Assembly (NCBI RefSeq): GCF_040954835.1
Contig: NC_090706.1
Coordinates: 30,513,148-30,577,147, forward strand
Reading direction: 5' to 3'
DNA from: Lepisosteus oculatus
Lineage: Eukaryota; Chordata; Actinopteri; Semionotiformes; Lepisosteidae
Length of the DNA: 64,000 nt
A program made the position numbers and the translations under genes. Shown in pieces: positions 21,846 to 33,620 of the stretch; the stretch's first letter is position 1; every line of letters begins with the position of its first letter. Below the pieces are notes generated by a model that did not search any database, was not told the origin of the DNA, and was given only the letters and a program-made list of their open reading frames with translations.

Positions 21846-23089
21846 ACTTAATTGTTTTTTACACCCTTGCTGCAATCCAACCTTGGTTTTAATGTTGACG
21901 CCAATTGCTTTGACTTGGAATTGAATATATCATAGTTTCAGTCTTCTTGTTTTTGCTACTGTCAGATGAATGTTTACTGCAGGTGTTGAACAGGAATGGC
22001 CAAAATTTACCTCGAATTGGAGTTTCTTTTGCTGAAGCGTTCAATAAAGGTTTTTTCGCTTGTAGGTTACACAATTGTTTGTGTAGATCTATAATTATTA
22101 CATGCCAGGTAATGGGTAATTGAACAGCTGCTGAAACTTCTGATAATGAGACCTTCATTACAGGTCTGTGAGGCTTATATTAGCGGAACTGCAGCTGCCC
22201 ATGGGCTGGTTTGGGCTCCGAGATTAAGAGGAAGGGCGTTTTTGGCTGAGAATTAATCCTTTTCTCATTTTTGTTTCCACTTTGAATGGTGTGGGATATG
22301 TCTGTCATTGTGTGACCTTGGTGGTAAAGTACTGGTTTTGTAAAATGCTGCACCAAGATACACTTTCTGTAGACAGTGTTTTGGGTTTAGTTTGCTAGTG
22401 TTGTAAATAGATTTTAAATTATTTTCTGTTCATTTTTCTGCCACCAAAGTGTTAATGGACGATTAAAGAAGCTGTTATCCCTCTTTTGTATCTCTTGGTT
22501 GACAAAGTTTTACTAAACTATTTTACTTTATACTGTATTTTATCAAGTTGGTGTCGGGACTAATCTGAATTTTATTTTCTTTTAAATATTTATTGCTCTT
22601 ACTTCTAACTCCCCCTGTCTTGCTATAAATTATAAAAAACACCCAGATGGTTTAAGATTTAATTAAAAGGTTAGAAATGTGTTTTAAATTCAGATAATTC
22701 TTATGGATTCTTATAAACATGTATTTACTTTTTTTCCACAAAGTCTTGGAAAAGAGTGTTCTGTCTGTAATGCAAAGCAGTGCAGTACTAAGATTTGGGA
22801 TTTTTAACTCCCTGAAAAACATAATGGCATCATTTGCGATAAAAAGTGTTATGTTCGCCATATAGCTAATACTAATACACCTTGTTCCCCATACAAATAT
22901 GTGCATCATATTTAATTCTGAATATATATTTTAGGTATCCTCTTTAGTTGTTTACTGTACATCACAAAGTGCAAAAAATATTCCATTATATACTATACTA
23001 TAGAGTAGAATATTGTTTGGTGGAATGCTAATGTTTTAACCAATCCATTGACTTGTTGTTCATGCCATTGTATCTTGGATCTAGAAATT
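21846..23089. other. Spacer between hmmr and insulin copy B
   Basis: The two genes end tail to tail here. No exon, RNA gene or clear repeat was recognised. The sequence is AT-rich. Confidence 0.4.
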
Positions 23090-23406
23090 GAAGTTGCCAA
23101 AGATTAAAGTCTTGATGCAAAACTTTTCAGGGATCTTTCTTTTTCTGTCAAGCCATGAGCAAGCTGTTTCTAGGAGTCTTGTTTGGGGGGGATACATGTA
23201 CATGGTTTAATTTAGTGTTAAGACAAAAGGTTTAAAGCCAGCTAACAGTATTGTAGCAGTTGGAAATTCATTCAATAATGCTGTCACAATATATTTTTTT
23301 TTAAAAACTGAAGTCCATCTTTAATGTTTCTGAATAATGCCTAATTAACAACAAATGGATATTTTAAATCACATTAACTTAGCGGAGCGATGGTAATCAC
23401 TTGGCT
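23090..23406 (-). other. ins: Insulin copy B 3' UTR and duplicated downstream flank
   Basis: On the reverse strand an ATTAAA signal occupies 23325-23320, and the order of conserved blocks matches 6079-6405 downstream of copy A. Similarity persists to about 23090 and then fades. Confidence 0.6.
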
Positions 23407-24107
23407 TTAATTGCAGTAATTTTCCAGTTCATATATGGTGCAAGGCTTGTGGCAGCACTGTTCAACTATGCCTCGCTTCACTTTCATCTCTCCTTGTTGC
23501 TTGAATTGATATTCGTCCACTTCATTCTCCTGTCCAGATTTTCCAGTGAGGAAACCTACAAGTAATCCAGGACTTAATTACTGAAATATGACACATTTAA
23601 CAATAATACGCATAGCACATGAAGAAAATTTATATTTTTCATTTACTAATGCTACCTAATTAGTAACTGAACTGAAACAGTACTTAACACGCCAGCACTA
23701 ATCTATCATACAGTGGCTGTGGTAGAGCTGTAGCTTGGGTTTAATTGGTTTTACCAAAGTCCTTACCATAGGATTTCGGTTCATCTCCCTGTCAGGCAAG
23801 TATCTAGATTACTTTAACTTTTTATACAAAAAAAACAAGGTATTAAAATGTTTCACTAGGTTGGGATATCTCTACCATTCTGCTTGAGGTTTAGGTTAGA
23901 AAAGGGAAGCAGCTTACCCAATACTGGTTCCATGTCTCTCTTGGCTTTGTTGGGGTTGTAGAAGAAGCCCTTTTCTCCACAGACTAGATACAGAGCTTCC
24001 ACCAAGTGAGACCCGCAGAGATGCTGATTGGCTGCAGCATTAGTCACGGGTGGAGAAGACAGGACAAGCAGGGCGAGCAGAGAGAAAACTTGGAACCACA
24101 GAGCCAT
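23407..24107 (-). CDS. ins: Preproinsulin, copy B
   Basis: Two coding parts on the reverse strand, 24107-23918 and 23555-23407, joined in phase 1 by GTAAGC..TTGTAG (362-nt intron); 112 residues. The start ATG at 24107 is 10 nt after the intron-1 acceptor; an upstream in-frame ATG at 24146 lies inside the intron. Signal peptide of 24 residues ([20 protein letters not shown]). The B chain contains [19 protein letters not shown] and FFYNPNKA, then KR and a C-peptide beginning DMEPVLG. The C-peptide ends KVKR before GIVEQCC; the A chain ends YELENYCN. All six cysteines, both dibasic sites and the main receptor-contact residues are present, so this should be a normally processed hormone acting on the insulin receptor. 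Confidence 0.96.
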
Positions 24108-25196
24108 AATGCCAGTCCTGCCAGAGAGCTGTATGAGCAGAACCAAAAACGTGCATGTAGTACATTATACATCATCCCACAGAGCACAGCGCAGATGATG
24201 GTTAATATTGCTTAAAAGCAGATTGGTGGACTAAAACTGAACAGCACCTTAGTTGTCATCTTATGTTTTTCCATAATTAAAACTTACAAATATGTAAGGC
24301 TTTTATGGACATTTTATGCATTATCTCATGCCTATAATTCAGTCGCCGCTATTTCTTTTTCGTCTTGCTATTGCTTTTAGTAAACTTTAAAGCCATTTAC
24401 CCACCACACCATGCCAGCCCCCGAGAAGCAGATTATTAGTTTCTCAGGGTTGAGTTATTACATTCAGGTATTCAGATTTATACTGCAGTGTTCGAATATC
24501 CCTGGACAAATGGTACGTGGTTGGACGAACCAACTGTGCCTCGGGTCGCGTAATGCTTGTTGAAGCTATTCTTCATGATACTTGCTTCCCATGTAGATGG
24601 GGGTTGGAGGAGATGCTGAAGGAAAGGGACATGACTACATGCCAGTGAGGTCTACTTATTAAACCTGTTGAGGTTGTACTTTGGGGGGGTTACTCTTATC
24701 TGGCAGCAGAAAGAAGAAAGCTGTTCAGGCAGGTCATGGTATGACAGCTGAGATCTTCCGACCATACCAATTCACTCCTGCCTGTACTACATAACCTTCA
24801 CTAAATGAACACGAGTTCCAAAATCCATGTATTAAATGCTTAATGACGAAAATCCTCGCCTTTATTTACTGAACTGTGCAATTCTACGAATGTTATCTTG
24901 CAGTGTTATTTCCATCATATAAAGACTAGCATGTGTAATTCTTAGATTTTACATTCTGATCGTAGGCTTTGACTTTAATCGTGATCATTTATTAAAAAAT
25001 GGGAATTATTACATCAAATACTGTTGTTCGCACTTGAATTCTCCATTTCTGAGTGCTACCTATTGTATTTTCTTGCAGAAATGCCCTAAGCAGATGTATT
25101 TAAGAAAAAAATAAGGCATAAAGTACTCTATAGAATAATACATAGCATATACAAGTTATTTTCCCCAATCAGTAATATTCATTCAGAAAAGCTTAC

Positions 25197-25263
25197 CTTT
25201 TGATTAGGAGCTCAGAAGTAGAAAGATGTTGGAAAAGTCAGCTTTGGTGTTGCTGTATATATA
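25197..25263 (-). promoter_or_regulatory. ins: Insulin copy B TATA box and non-coding exon 1
   Basis: TATATATA at 25256-25263 (palindromic). A probable start near 25230 is followed by a short ATG-free exon ending at 25197 before donor GTAAGC. Intron 1 runs 25196-24118 (1,079 nt) and ends TCTCTGGCAG. The order and spacing match copy A. Confidence 0.65.
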
Positions 25264-25668
25264 CTGTTACATTGACCATAGAATTGGCATGAAGGAACAT
25301 CTAGTGACGTTTTCATCGCCATGTGGGACAGTTAAATGTGCACTGTTGGCAAGTTCCAGTTTCATCTTCCAAGTCATTAAATGTATTTGTCTAATATATT
25401 TGTCTTGGTAAATGGTATTGTTTCAATTCCAGTGTACTGAACTGTACAGGTAGACTACCAACTGATATGTCAATAACGTGCTAAGGATCTCATCACAAGC
25501 ATTTGACCAGAATAAGCTTGACCACCTGCCACTCCATTAGTGACTTGAAGACAACACTTCATGTTCTGAGGACTCAGCAGTGTCACCAGATGGTTAATGT
25601 GATACTTCCATAGAAATGTGCTTGGCCCATTGTGGTGTACGGGTCATTAATTTATCACCAATCTGCCT
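25264..25668 (-). promoter_or_regulatory. Insulin copy B upstream regulatory region
   Basis: Reverse-strand counterpart of 3979-4346. On the plus strand it contains CTCAGCA (25573-25579, MAF half-site), CCAGATGG (25586-25593, E-box), TTAAT (25594-25598, A-box core), the shared 17-mer (25339-25355) and a CRE half TGACG (25305-25309). Spacing of the main block from the TATA box is about 210 bp, against about 180 bp in copy A. Confidence 0.65.
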
Positions 25669-27084
25669 TTATTTATTTTTTTGTTAAGTAAGCTTACAGG
25701 AGTCTTTCCTTAACTTTTTGCTCTAGATGCAGAATTTGCTTCACCTCTTTTGACTAACAATCACATCAGTCTAATTTTGCAAAGCAATGTACTTTGTAAG
25801 GAACAAATATTGACTTCTTTCCTCTGAGTGTGTTGCCAGACTTTTACCTTCAGACATTGTCCATTATATTTAGAAGTAGGAACAAAATTGGACTGATGGA
25901 AAAAGTTTTGTATTTTCACCTAAACTACGTCTTCCATTTAGAACTTGTATTTAGACTTTTAGTGTCGTTACTGTAAGCTTAGAGCTCAATTTGATGTTGG
26001 CATCGTCTCCCTTTTTTTTGTTCTTTTTTGCCGGGCAAAACATATGAAAAGTTAAAAATGGTCACAAATCACTACATAGTTCGGCATGGGCTTTCGCAGT
26101 CCATCAGCACTTTGTAAAAAAAAAAAATACATTTTTTTTTGTGCACCACACAAAGTAGTCACCACATTAAGGTACTGTATGTGGCTCATGAACAGAGCCA
26201 ACGGAAGATTTAAAAGGGTTGGTCAATGCGCTTGGAGGAAACATGCAAACACTAATTCCTTGGCCTCTATTTTAAATGTGAAAACACACTACAGGGCATA
26301 TCAGATGAACAGTTACTTTTCTACAGAACAAAATGGGAAATTTCCCCTTTTATCCTGGACGAAAAGCCTCTTGAGGTGTGTCAGCATTTTGAAAGTTTTT
26401 TCAGTTTTCTTTCTGCTTGGCCTCTCCGTGTTCCCTTGTGGCATACATGCTGACACAGCTTCCCACACAAGCATTATGTGTCTATATGCTCCAGGAGTTT
26501 TATTCCTTTTTCCCTATGCAATATACTGTAATGACAATGTTATTGACAATATAGGCAATCTGTTATAATCTAATCTTATTTTGTCAAGTTATCAAACTGA
26601 GTTATATTTCAAAGTTTGTCTTCTGGGTAACTTTTAGTTCTTGGTTGTGTTCAGCACATCTGATCCTGGGTTGCTCTAGTCTAAAAAAACAGCTTAAAAA
26701 GCTTTCAGTCACTGGAAAGAGTGTTTTGCCTTGCTTGTCACATTTTCCATGGGTTATTTCATTAACTTTAGAGGGATATTTGGAGGAACACTGGAAAATT
26801 GCCTAATCTCTGTCTGTTCAGGCTCTTCTCATACAGATTGCTAATGCATTGTACAATTCTAACATACCATCTCTTGCCTTAAAATTTAAACCTTTCACTA
26901 GAAATTGGTTGCATTTGTATTGTTTCCTGCATTGTCTAGAAAATGAAAATGTCAACATAGATACCCATGTCTTTCTTTCAGAAGTAACCGCTTCAAGCCC
27001 AGTGAATTGTTTTAACAGTCTGCATTGTCAGATGTTTGCACAATCTTGAATTCTGTCTAAATATTTTGAAATAATTGCAAATCC
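25669..27084. other. Gene-poor sequence
   Basis: No supported gene. The longest open frame (26086-26568) starts in poly(A)/poly(T) sequence and resembles no family I know. Near 26440-26475, CATGCTGACACAGCTTCCCA weakly resembles the tail of the foldback family. Confidence 0.4.
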
Positions 27085-27310
27085 TGCTATTTTAGCTTCA
27101 TCTGAGGGCACTTTTAGAGACTGTACCAGAATCTAAATCATTGATGTAAGTTAAGAGTGGCGGTCCCATTACAGATCCCTGTGGTACTTAGCTAAAAACA
27201 TCAACCCATATTGAGTATTCACTCTTTCTATCCATTTATTAGTTCTTAATCCAAATCCATTAATTTGAATGTCTATAACCTATAGTTTGAAGTCCTCAAT
27301 GGTAAAACTG
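27085..27310 (+). repeat. Old LINE-type fragment
   Basis: The stretch around GGTCCCATTACAGATCCCTG and TGGTACTTAGC resembles a widely dispersed vertebrate LINE-derived motif that I recall as CAGCACAGATCCCTGTGGTA. It is broken by stop codons. Class assignment is from memory only. Confidence 0.35.
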
Positions 27311-30300
27311 GAAATATGCAATTTGGCCTCCAGTGCAATTTTCTTCTATTGAATTTTCTCATATTCTTTTTTACTTGAGCTTGTAATATAAAGTATTGCC
27401 TTTTTGTAGCTGTTTTTTAATGTTGTTCATTTGTGCATTTTTTCCTCTATTGTTTCCTAATTGATTTAAAATTATTTCAACCACTACTTTCCAGGATTTG
27501 ATTTACTTAATCTAGTCACGGATACGACTGTCACAGTCTACATCTCTGAACAATTCTACATCTCTGAACTCTTTCATAGTTTGCTTTACAAAAATGATCA
27601 ATGTTTGTTTGGTGGTCTGCCTGTGCATTTTCCAAGTACAGTACAGCACCTTTCAAATTAACCCATATTATGATGGCCGTTCCTTAGTAATTCCTCCACC
27701 TTTCTTTTCCTCAGTTTGTTTAGATTGTTTGAAAGGATTAAAAGACATTTATTGCAGGACGATTTCAATTTCATCTGTCGCCTTTTTTAAATCTTTGATT
27801 TTTTTTTGCGTGTGTGATGCATATTAAAATTGGCACAATAAATAATTCCTCCTCTTCACAGTCATTCCTGATTGCATAAAGTTGCATTATAATTGAATCT
27901 GAATTTCATGAAAAAGGAACACATTCTGAGCGATATAGATTTACACTTGATTTATCAAGGTTACGTTCCTGTGCCTAAATGCTTTATTCCCCCAGACACA
28001 GTGCTGCATCTTTCCAATCTCTTCAGATAGCTGTATATCCACTGATGCTGATTTACTAATCTACTACAATCAACAATTTCTAAAAGAGTTCTGCGGCAAA
28101 CGCTCTATCAAATAAAAATCGAATAGTTTTCAACAGGTCTTTAAAAAGATTGGTACGTAATGAAGACTGGAAATGGCGTCATTGCAAAAAAGTCATCAGC
28201 AATGTGCCATTTCTCCACTAGATGTCACCCTTTCCACATGTATACACAGCATACGTTCCGATCTCCAGGTATGCCAATAAATGTTTAATACGATGGTTTC
28301 TGTATTCCGAAAATTGTAATTGCATATGCCAATTTTTATGTCAATAACCGTAAGACTTTGGAAAAGGCTCTTGGGAAATTTGTAAGAAACTAAAGGAAAT
28401 CTAAATTAGAAGTCACGTTACCAGACAGTCCTTGCTTTAGTTTATTTCACACATATCAACGTTCTGGAAGAAATGCGTGGGTGAGAATATCTGAATACAC
28501 AGTGTTAGTCAGGGTGAATTAAACCATCCATGCCCTTCAGATTTAATTAAAAATGCAATGACCGTTTGCGGAATCCAGGCTATCGACTGTGTGCTATGAA
28601 GAGTTGCACAAAAACGCCACAGTAATAACATTTGGCTATAAGTAAACTACAGCAGCTATCGTCAACAGGCTATGTATCGAAGCCCAGGTAATGGAGCTAG
28701 CTACTGTAGGTGTATTCAATGTTAAATATTTTGATGACAACATATACGTTGTTTTTAAAGTAACATTGGTCTTTTTCTTACATCATTAATCATTTTCCCT
28801 ACATATGTCTCAAGTAATGTTGTTTTCTAAAAATACTGTAACATACTTGGCAAGAGGTGGTTGTGGTATCCCCGTTTAATATTTTAGTACTGGTATGCGC
28901 AAACCTTAAATTAACACGCTAACAAAGAGTTAACCGACAAGCTTTCAGATGTGAAAACTTTGCAACAGGTTGAAGTATACCGCCGCCGTTTTAAAAGCCC
29001 TCCTTACATCAACCCCTTATAACAGCCTGAATATTCATGTCAGCCATGACTTCGTGGTTCTTTCAGAGAATTACGACAGTCTTGCCTGACCCTGTACTTT
29101 AATATTTGTCTTGGCATCACGTTCTCTGCGGTCTCTCAATCAAATACCATCAATAGCGTAGCCTAGTTTTCAAACAAAGATTAAGTGACCCCGGCTAATC
29201 TGATGCCAAGGGTAATGGAAATGCTCCAGACCTGATACATTAGCATCAAAATGATTTGTGAAGCTGTTGAGAATAAAGGATAAGATTATTTGGCTAGCTA
29301 CTCCCTTTGCTTTTGTGAGATGCTGCGCAGTCCCTCTCGCTACGGCATTCTCTGCCTGTTACTGATGGAGAATCTGCTAATACCTTCTAGCAAGTGTGTC
29401 ACTGTGAATTTGAGAGCTTCCCAAGAATAGTTTCCTTTATCTGTGCACCCCAAACAAAGTACTCTCTAGCTCTAAGATCCCTGACATTAAAAGGCTTATA
29501 CAGTAAATGAATATCATGGTGACTACCATGTCCATGGTCAACCGATTTACTAACCATGAAGAAAAAGGCTCAGACACCTTAAGAAGAATGTGTACCAAGT
29601 GATGGGGGTAAATCTGATAGTTCTTTCTCAAAGTGCTATATTGTGTCCTTCTAGCTACAGTAATTGTAACACACCTCCATTGAACGTGGTAGAAATGTAG
29701 TGCATGCACCTGCATATTCAGAGTGACTGAATAGATATCAGCTACTGAACACAAAAAAAATCAGTACTTAACACAGAAAATGTAAAAGAAACACGTTCTT
29801 TTTGTAACACAAGTGAACATTTAAAAAAAACTGTGTCTAAAGCAGACACAGATGTGTTAATTTGAAATTTTACATGATGGAGATTATCAATAAGTTTGAT
29901 TGCCCAAATACAGCAGAATAGTCGCATTCTCGATGTCAAAGATCACTATGCATTCGATATTCATCAAATATAACACCTTTGATGGGACATAAAGGAAAAA
30001 TGAGTCAATAAGTGAATTACACAGCATACTTTAAAAGGCAAGGAAATCAGTGTGCCTTTCCGATACTGGCTGCAAAAATGTCTCTGAAATCACTGAAGCA
30101 CATTCATTTCTGAGTAAGAACAATGCCCAAGAGCTTTGATTGTGACAGTTTCCATGTAATCTTTTTCTTTTTTTTCATATTTAAAGGTTAAGGAGGTAGC
30201 CATCCATACAGACAGGCCTAGATCAGAATTCCTGACATTAAGGAAAGCTGGAAAACACTCACCAATGGTAATGGTGAGTGCAATAAAATAAATTAGGTAT

Positions 30301-30453
30301 TAATGTGTTTTTAATTAATCTTATTAGTGTTTACATGTCATTCAGTATGAAAGGAATCTGGTAATAGATATTTGTTCTTAGCAAATACTGTATTTAATAC
30401 TGTACACATGATGAGCTTCCACAAATGTTCGTAATGCATTCTAATCATGAATA
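27311..30453. other. Gene-poor sequence with a possible conserved element
   Basis: No coding exon or RNA gene recognised. The segment 28980-29340 is compositionally more balanced and repeat-free; it is discussed as a candidate conserved non-coding element. Confidence 0.35.
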
Positions 30454-31124
30454 TGGGCTTTTGTGCATTACAAAGTGAATGCAGAGTACCAAATATATAT
30501 TTGAATTTAAAATATTTTAAGGTTGCACCTTACTAGATAATTCACACTGGTTTTAGGTAGTGATTGTCACAATATAACCTAACTGAGTTATTTCCATTAT
30601 ACTCTATGTAGCTCAAGTACAGGGGTTCTCTACTGTCATTCTTACATACAGCGCGATGTTGGAACAATGTGCACATTGAGTGTCATCTGTTTTTTCCCCC
30701 ACATGAGTTCTAATTTACATACTGTAGTTGGTCTAGTTGTTCGTGAATTAGCTTGCATAATTATACCTCTGATTCAAGGCACTTGATAGATGATTTTGCT
30801 TTTAATGGAGTTAGTTACGAGTATTTCACGGTAAAAGACAATAAGAAACATCCTTTATATGTCTTGCTTAAAAGTAAATAGCTAAATTGCTTAATTAACT
30901 ACATAATTTAGAAAAAAACCCAGAAGACCTGCAGGAACTGAGTTAGAAAACCCCAGTAATCGACCTATATAGATGATATAATGGTAATAATGGTAATAGC
31001 TATATTGCGACAATCACTGGTTCAAACTGTTTATTTTGTAAGATGCCATGTTAAAAATATTTTAAATTAATATATGTATATATTTTGGGTACTCTGCATT
31101 CGCTTTGTAATGCATAGAAGCCCA
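30454..31124. mobile_element. Non-autonomous foldback DNA element with long inverted arms
   Basis: The left arm starts TGGGCTTTTGTGCATTACAA (30454) and the right arm is its imperfect reverse complement ending at 31124. Further matching blocks are GAATGCAGAGTACC, AATTTAAAATATTTTA, AGTGATTGTC and the AGGGGTTCTCTA-like segment. Arms run about 30454-30640 and 30945-31124, giving roughly 180 bp each in a 670-bp unit. No transposase frame is present. The inner GGGGTTYTCTA motif is common in fish repeats. Confidence 0.6.
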
Positions 31125-31474
31125 TTTAATTTTTTTTTTTAGAGAACCACTAATCAGACTAGACATCTGCTGGACTCTTCTGTTGTTTCTCCAGTGCAGT
31201 TATTTTGGAAACTCAGTAGATGTCACCATTAACACATTTTTCACCATCTTCTCTCTCATTTGTTCTGAGACATTTTTCTCCTTCAATCTAGGTCACCTTT
31301 GCAGAATAAGAGAGATCAATGTTACATTAATTAAAAAGATCCTTTCATGTGTAAAAAAAGGGAAGACACTTCATTACAGAAAGTTAAAGAAACTAATCAA
31401 ATTTCTTTGCAAGTGTGTGGAACGCTGAATCTGTAAGAGCAGAGTTACTCCTGAGTGTAGGAGTGCACTGCCAT
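31125..31474. other. Gene-poor sequence
   Basis: Short stretch between two repeats, beginning with a T-run. An open frame at 31183-31428 has no recognisable similarity and no splice context. Confidence 0.3.
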
Positions 31475-31730
31475 TAGTTCACTATGGGAAGGCAGGTTAT
31501 CCGTGGTTTGTGTCATGGCAATTCAGAACCTGTCCAAGAAGCACAAGGTGTGACTACACCCTGGACAGAACACTAGTGCATTACAGTGTACCAATGCAAA
31601 CACAGTTGTCACATAGGGATAATTCTGAGACACTGTGTAACAGCCAGTCTGTCTTTGGAAGGTGGGAGGAAACCACACAAATAAGAACATGTCAATTTCG
31701 CACAAAAACCACAAAAATCCACTCCTGAAA
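31475..31730 (+). repeat. Fish dispersed repeat, copy 2 (diverged)
   Basis: Carries CACCCTGGACAGAACACTAG and GGTGGGAGGAAACCACACAA in the order of the copy at 20535-20860. Confidence 0.55.
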
Positions 31731-33355
31731 CCTATTAGGGCATACTGTAACTTTCACATTTTTTCTGGCAGATTCTTCAGACACTTAATGAAGAATTACC
31801 TAAAGCCATGTGCTGTGTATGCTGATGCCTGTAATTTAAAATAAACCATCCTGTTTTCACTGATTTGTTAGAAGCGTATTGTTAGACGAATCATTGTCTG
31901 CATAACGTCAATTCATTTTACTGCATGATACTGTGAGCCTTATTTAGTTTTTTCTTATTTTTTCTTATTTATCCCTTAAAAAAGTGAAATTATAGTGCCT
32001 GCATGGGATTCACAGCTTTTACTTAATACTTTAAAAGCTTTGAACTTAATTGTATGATAATGCAGAGAGACTTTGTCTTTATTATGTAAACTCTGTGAAT
32101 GCCGGCACGGTAAAGAAAATGTAGAAAAACGTTATATTTTGAAGTTAGCAAAATGAGTAAATCCAATAAATTAGATGTGAACAGGATGGGCTTGCTTGTT
32201 TGGAGTTATGAAAGGTGATTTAATGAGCTAAAACTGAGAAGGGATTACAAACACTCCTGTGTCAGAAAGGTGGCAGTGTTTCATTGTCCAATCACTTAGA
32301 TAAGGTGACAGGTAAGTCAGCCACATGTATGGATGCAATACAATTTCAAGTGGTAAAATTATTTGTAAAGCAATGTTTACTCCTCTTTGAAAAAAAAAAG
32401 TCTTAGCAGAATTGAATTCTAATCTTAATTTGATAAACATGGGGCAATTTCAAAAAGTCTTTCGACTAAATGTGAAAAAAGCATTTTGGTTGAGTGAAAT
32501 ATCAATATTCTCTTAACCTTTAATCTCTTGTATCTTGACCTCTTATCTATTTTTTGCTTAGTGCTGTGTTTTTCCAGACGTCCTGTAAAAATTGTCAGTC
32601 TATAGTTTCATGATACAGAAGGCGTATCAGACTTAAAGTACTGCATTCCTTTCCTTTTCAGAACATCATTTAGAGGCTGGTCGTTTTGAATATCCCTTTT
32701 CATTCCTGCTTATTGTGTTTTAAAATATTCTGACTTACTGTACCTGGTGTCAATAGAATATTGATCCATAAAAGAAGAGCAATGCCCGGGTCTGATGGAT
32801 TTATTCACAAACTTTAAATGTAGATAGAAAACATAATTGCAAAAACAAAGTGTATCAGTAATACAGATCGTAGAATTGTGGTAAATTTTTAGTATGTTTT
32901 GGGTCAAACGGTCAAATTCCAAGCACTAATTTATTATCAGATCTGATTTCCCTGAAGATTAACAGTCCTGATGTTGTTGGCTTACAGATCCTAGACAGAC
33001 CACTTTGCGACATTCTTCTGCTCTTGCTGTGCAGATCCTACTGACAAACGTCAGTCAGCCAGTGGCAGTGATCTGCTGTCAATGGCACAGGTGACTAGTT
33101 GATTGGATTAGTGGTTGTACTCATTTCAGAAAGAAGGGCTGACCATGACAAGACCTCTTGCCGAAGTCTTGGAATTGTTAGCCTTGCACTGGGTGGTGTT
33201 GCATTGTCGAACAAGAATGTTGCCATTTCTGAAATGGCTTGTCGGAGTTTAAAAGTTGTCCCAAGGACAATAAATAACTGAGCAGTTAACTTGTCCTTAA
33301 ATCTACATCAAACAACACATTCTGGTGTTAAAGAAGAATCCTCCCCAGGTCTTAG
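31731..33355. other. Gene-poor sequence
   Basis: No gene, RNA or recognised repeat. The region 32950-33290 is somewhat more GC-rich, without a convincing exon. Confidence 0.3.
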
Positions 33356-33620
33356 CAAATAATAATAATAATAATAATTGCTTACACTTATATAGCGCTT
33401 TTCTGGACACTCCACTCAAAGCGCTTTACAGGTAATGGGGACTCCCCTCCACCACCACCAACTCCCCTCCACCACCACCAATTCCTCCCCTCCACCACCA
33501 CCACCACAAATCTTCCACTGTGCTGATTGGCTAGATCTGGCTGCAACAGTCAGCATAATGTGAGCCATAACGTCTGCACTTATGTTTTCTGGGCCATACA
33601 GTACTCAGCAATGCATGATA
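33356..33620 (+). repeat. Microsatellites and TATATAGCGC-type dispersed repeat
   Basis: An (AAT)n tract at 33357-33379 adjoins CTTATATAGCGCTTTTCTGG and CAAAGCGCTTTACAGG, the hallmark of a widespread fish/amphibian repeat with an internal inverted AAAGCGCT motif. A (CCA)n-rich minisatellite with a repeated CCTCCACCACCACCAA unit follows at about 33448-33508. Confidence 0.65.

Noticed and set aside
23856-24146. Reverse-strand frame starting at an upstream ATG (24146)
   Set aside because: The upstream ATG lies in intron 1 before the acceptor at 24118-24119, and the end reads into intron 2.
26086-26568. 160-residue open frame, among the longest in the desert
   Set aside because: Low-complexity start, no family similarity, no promoter or splice context, and part resembles a dispersed repeat tail.
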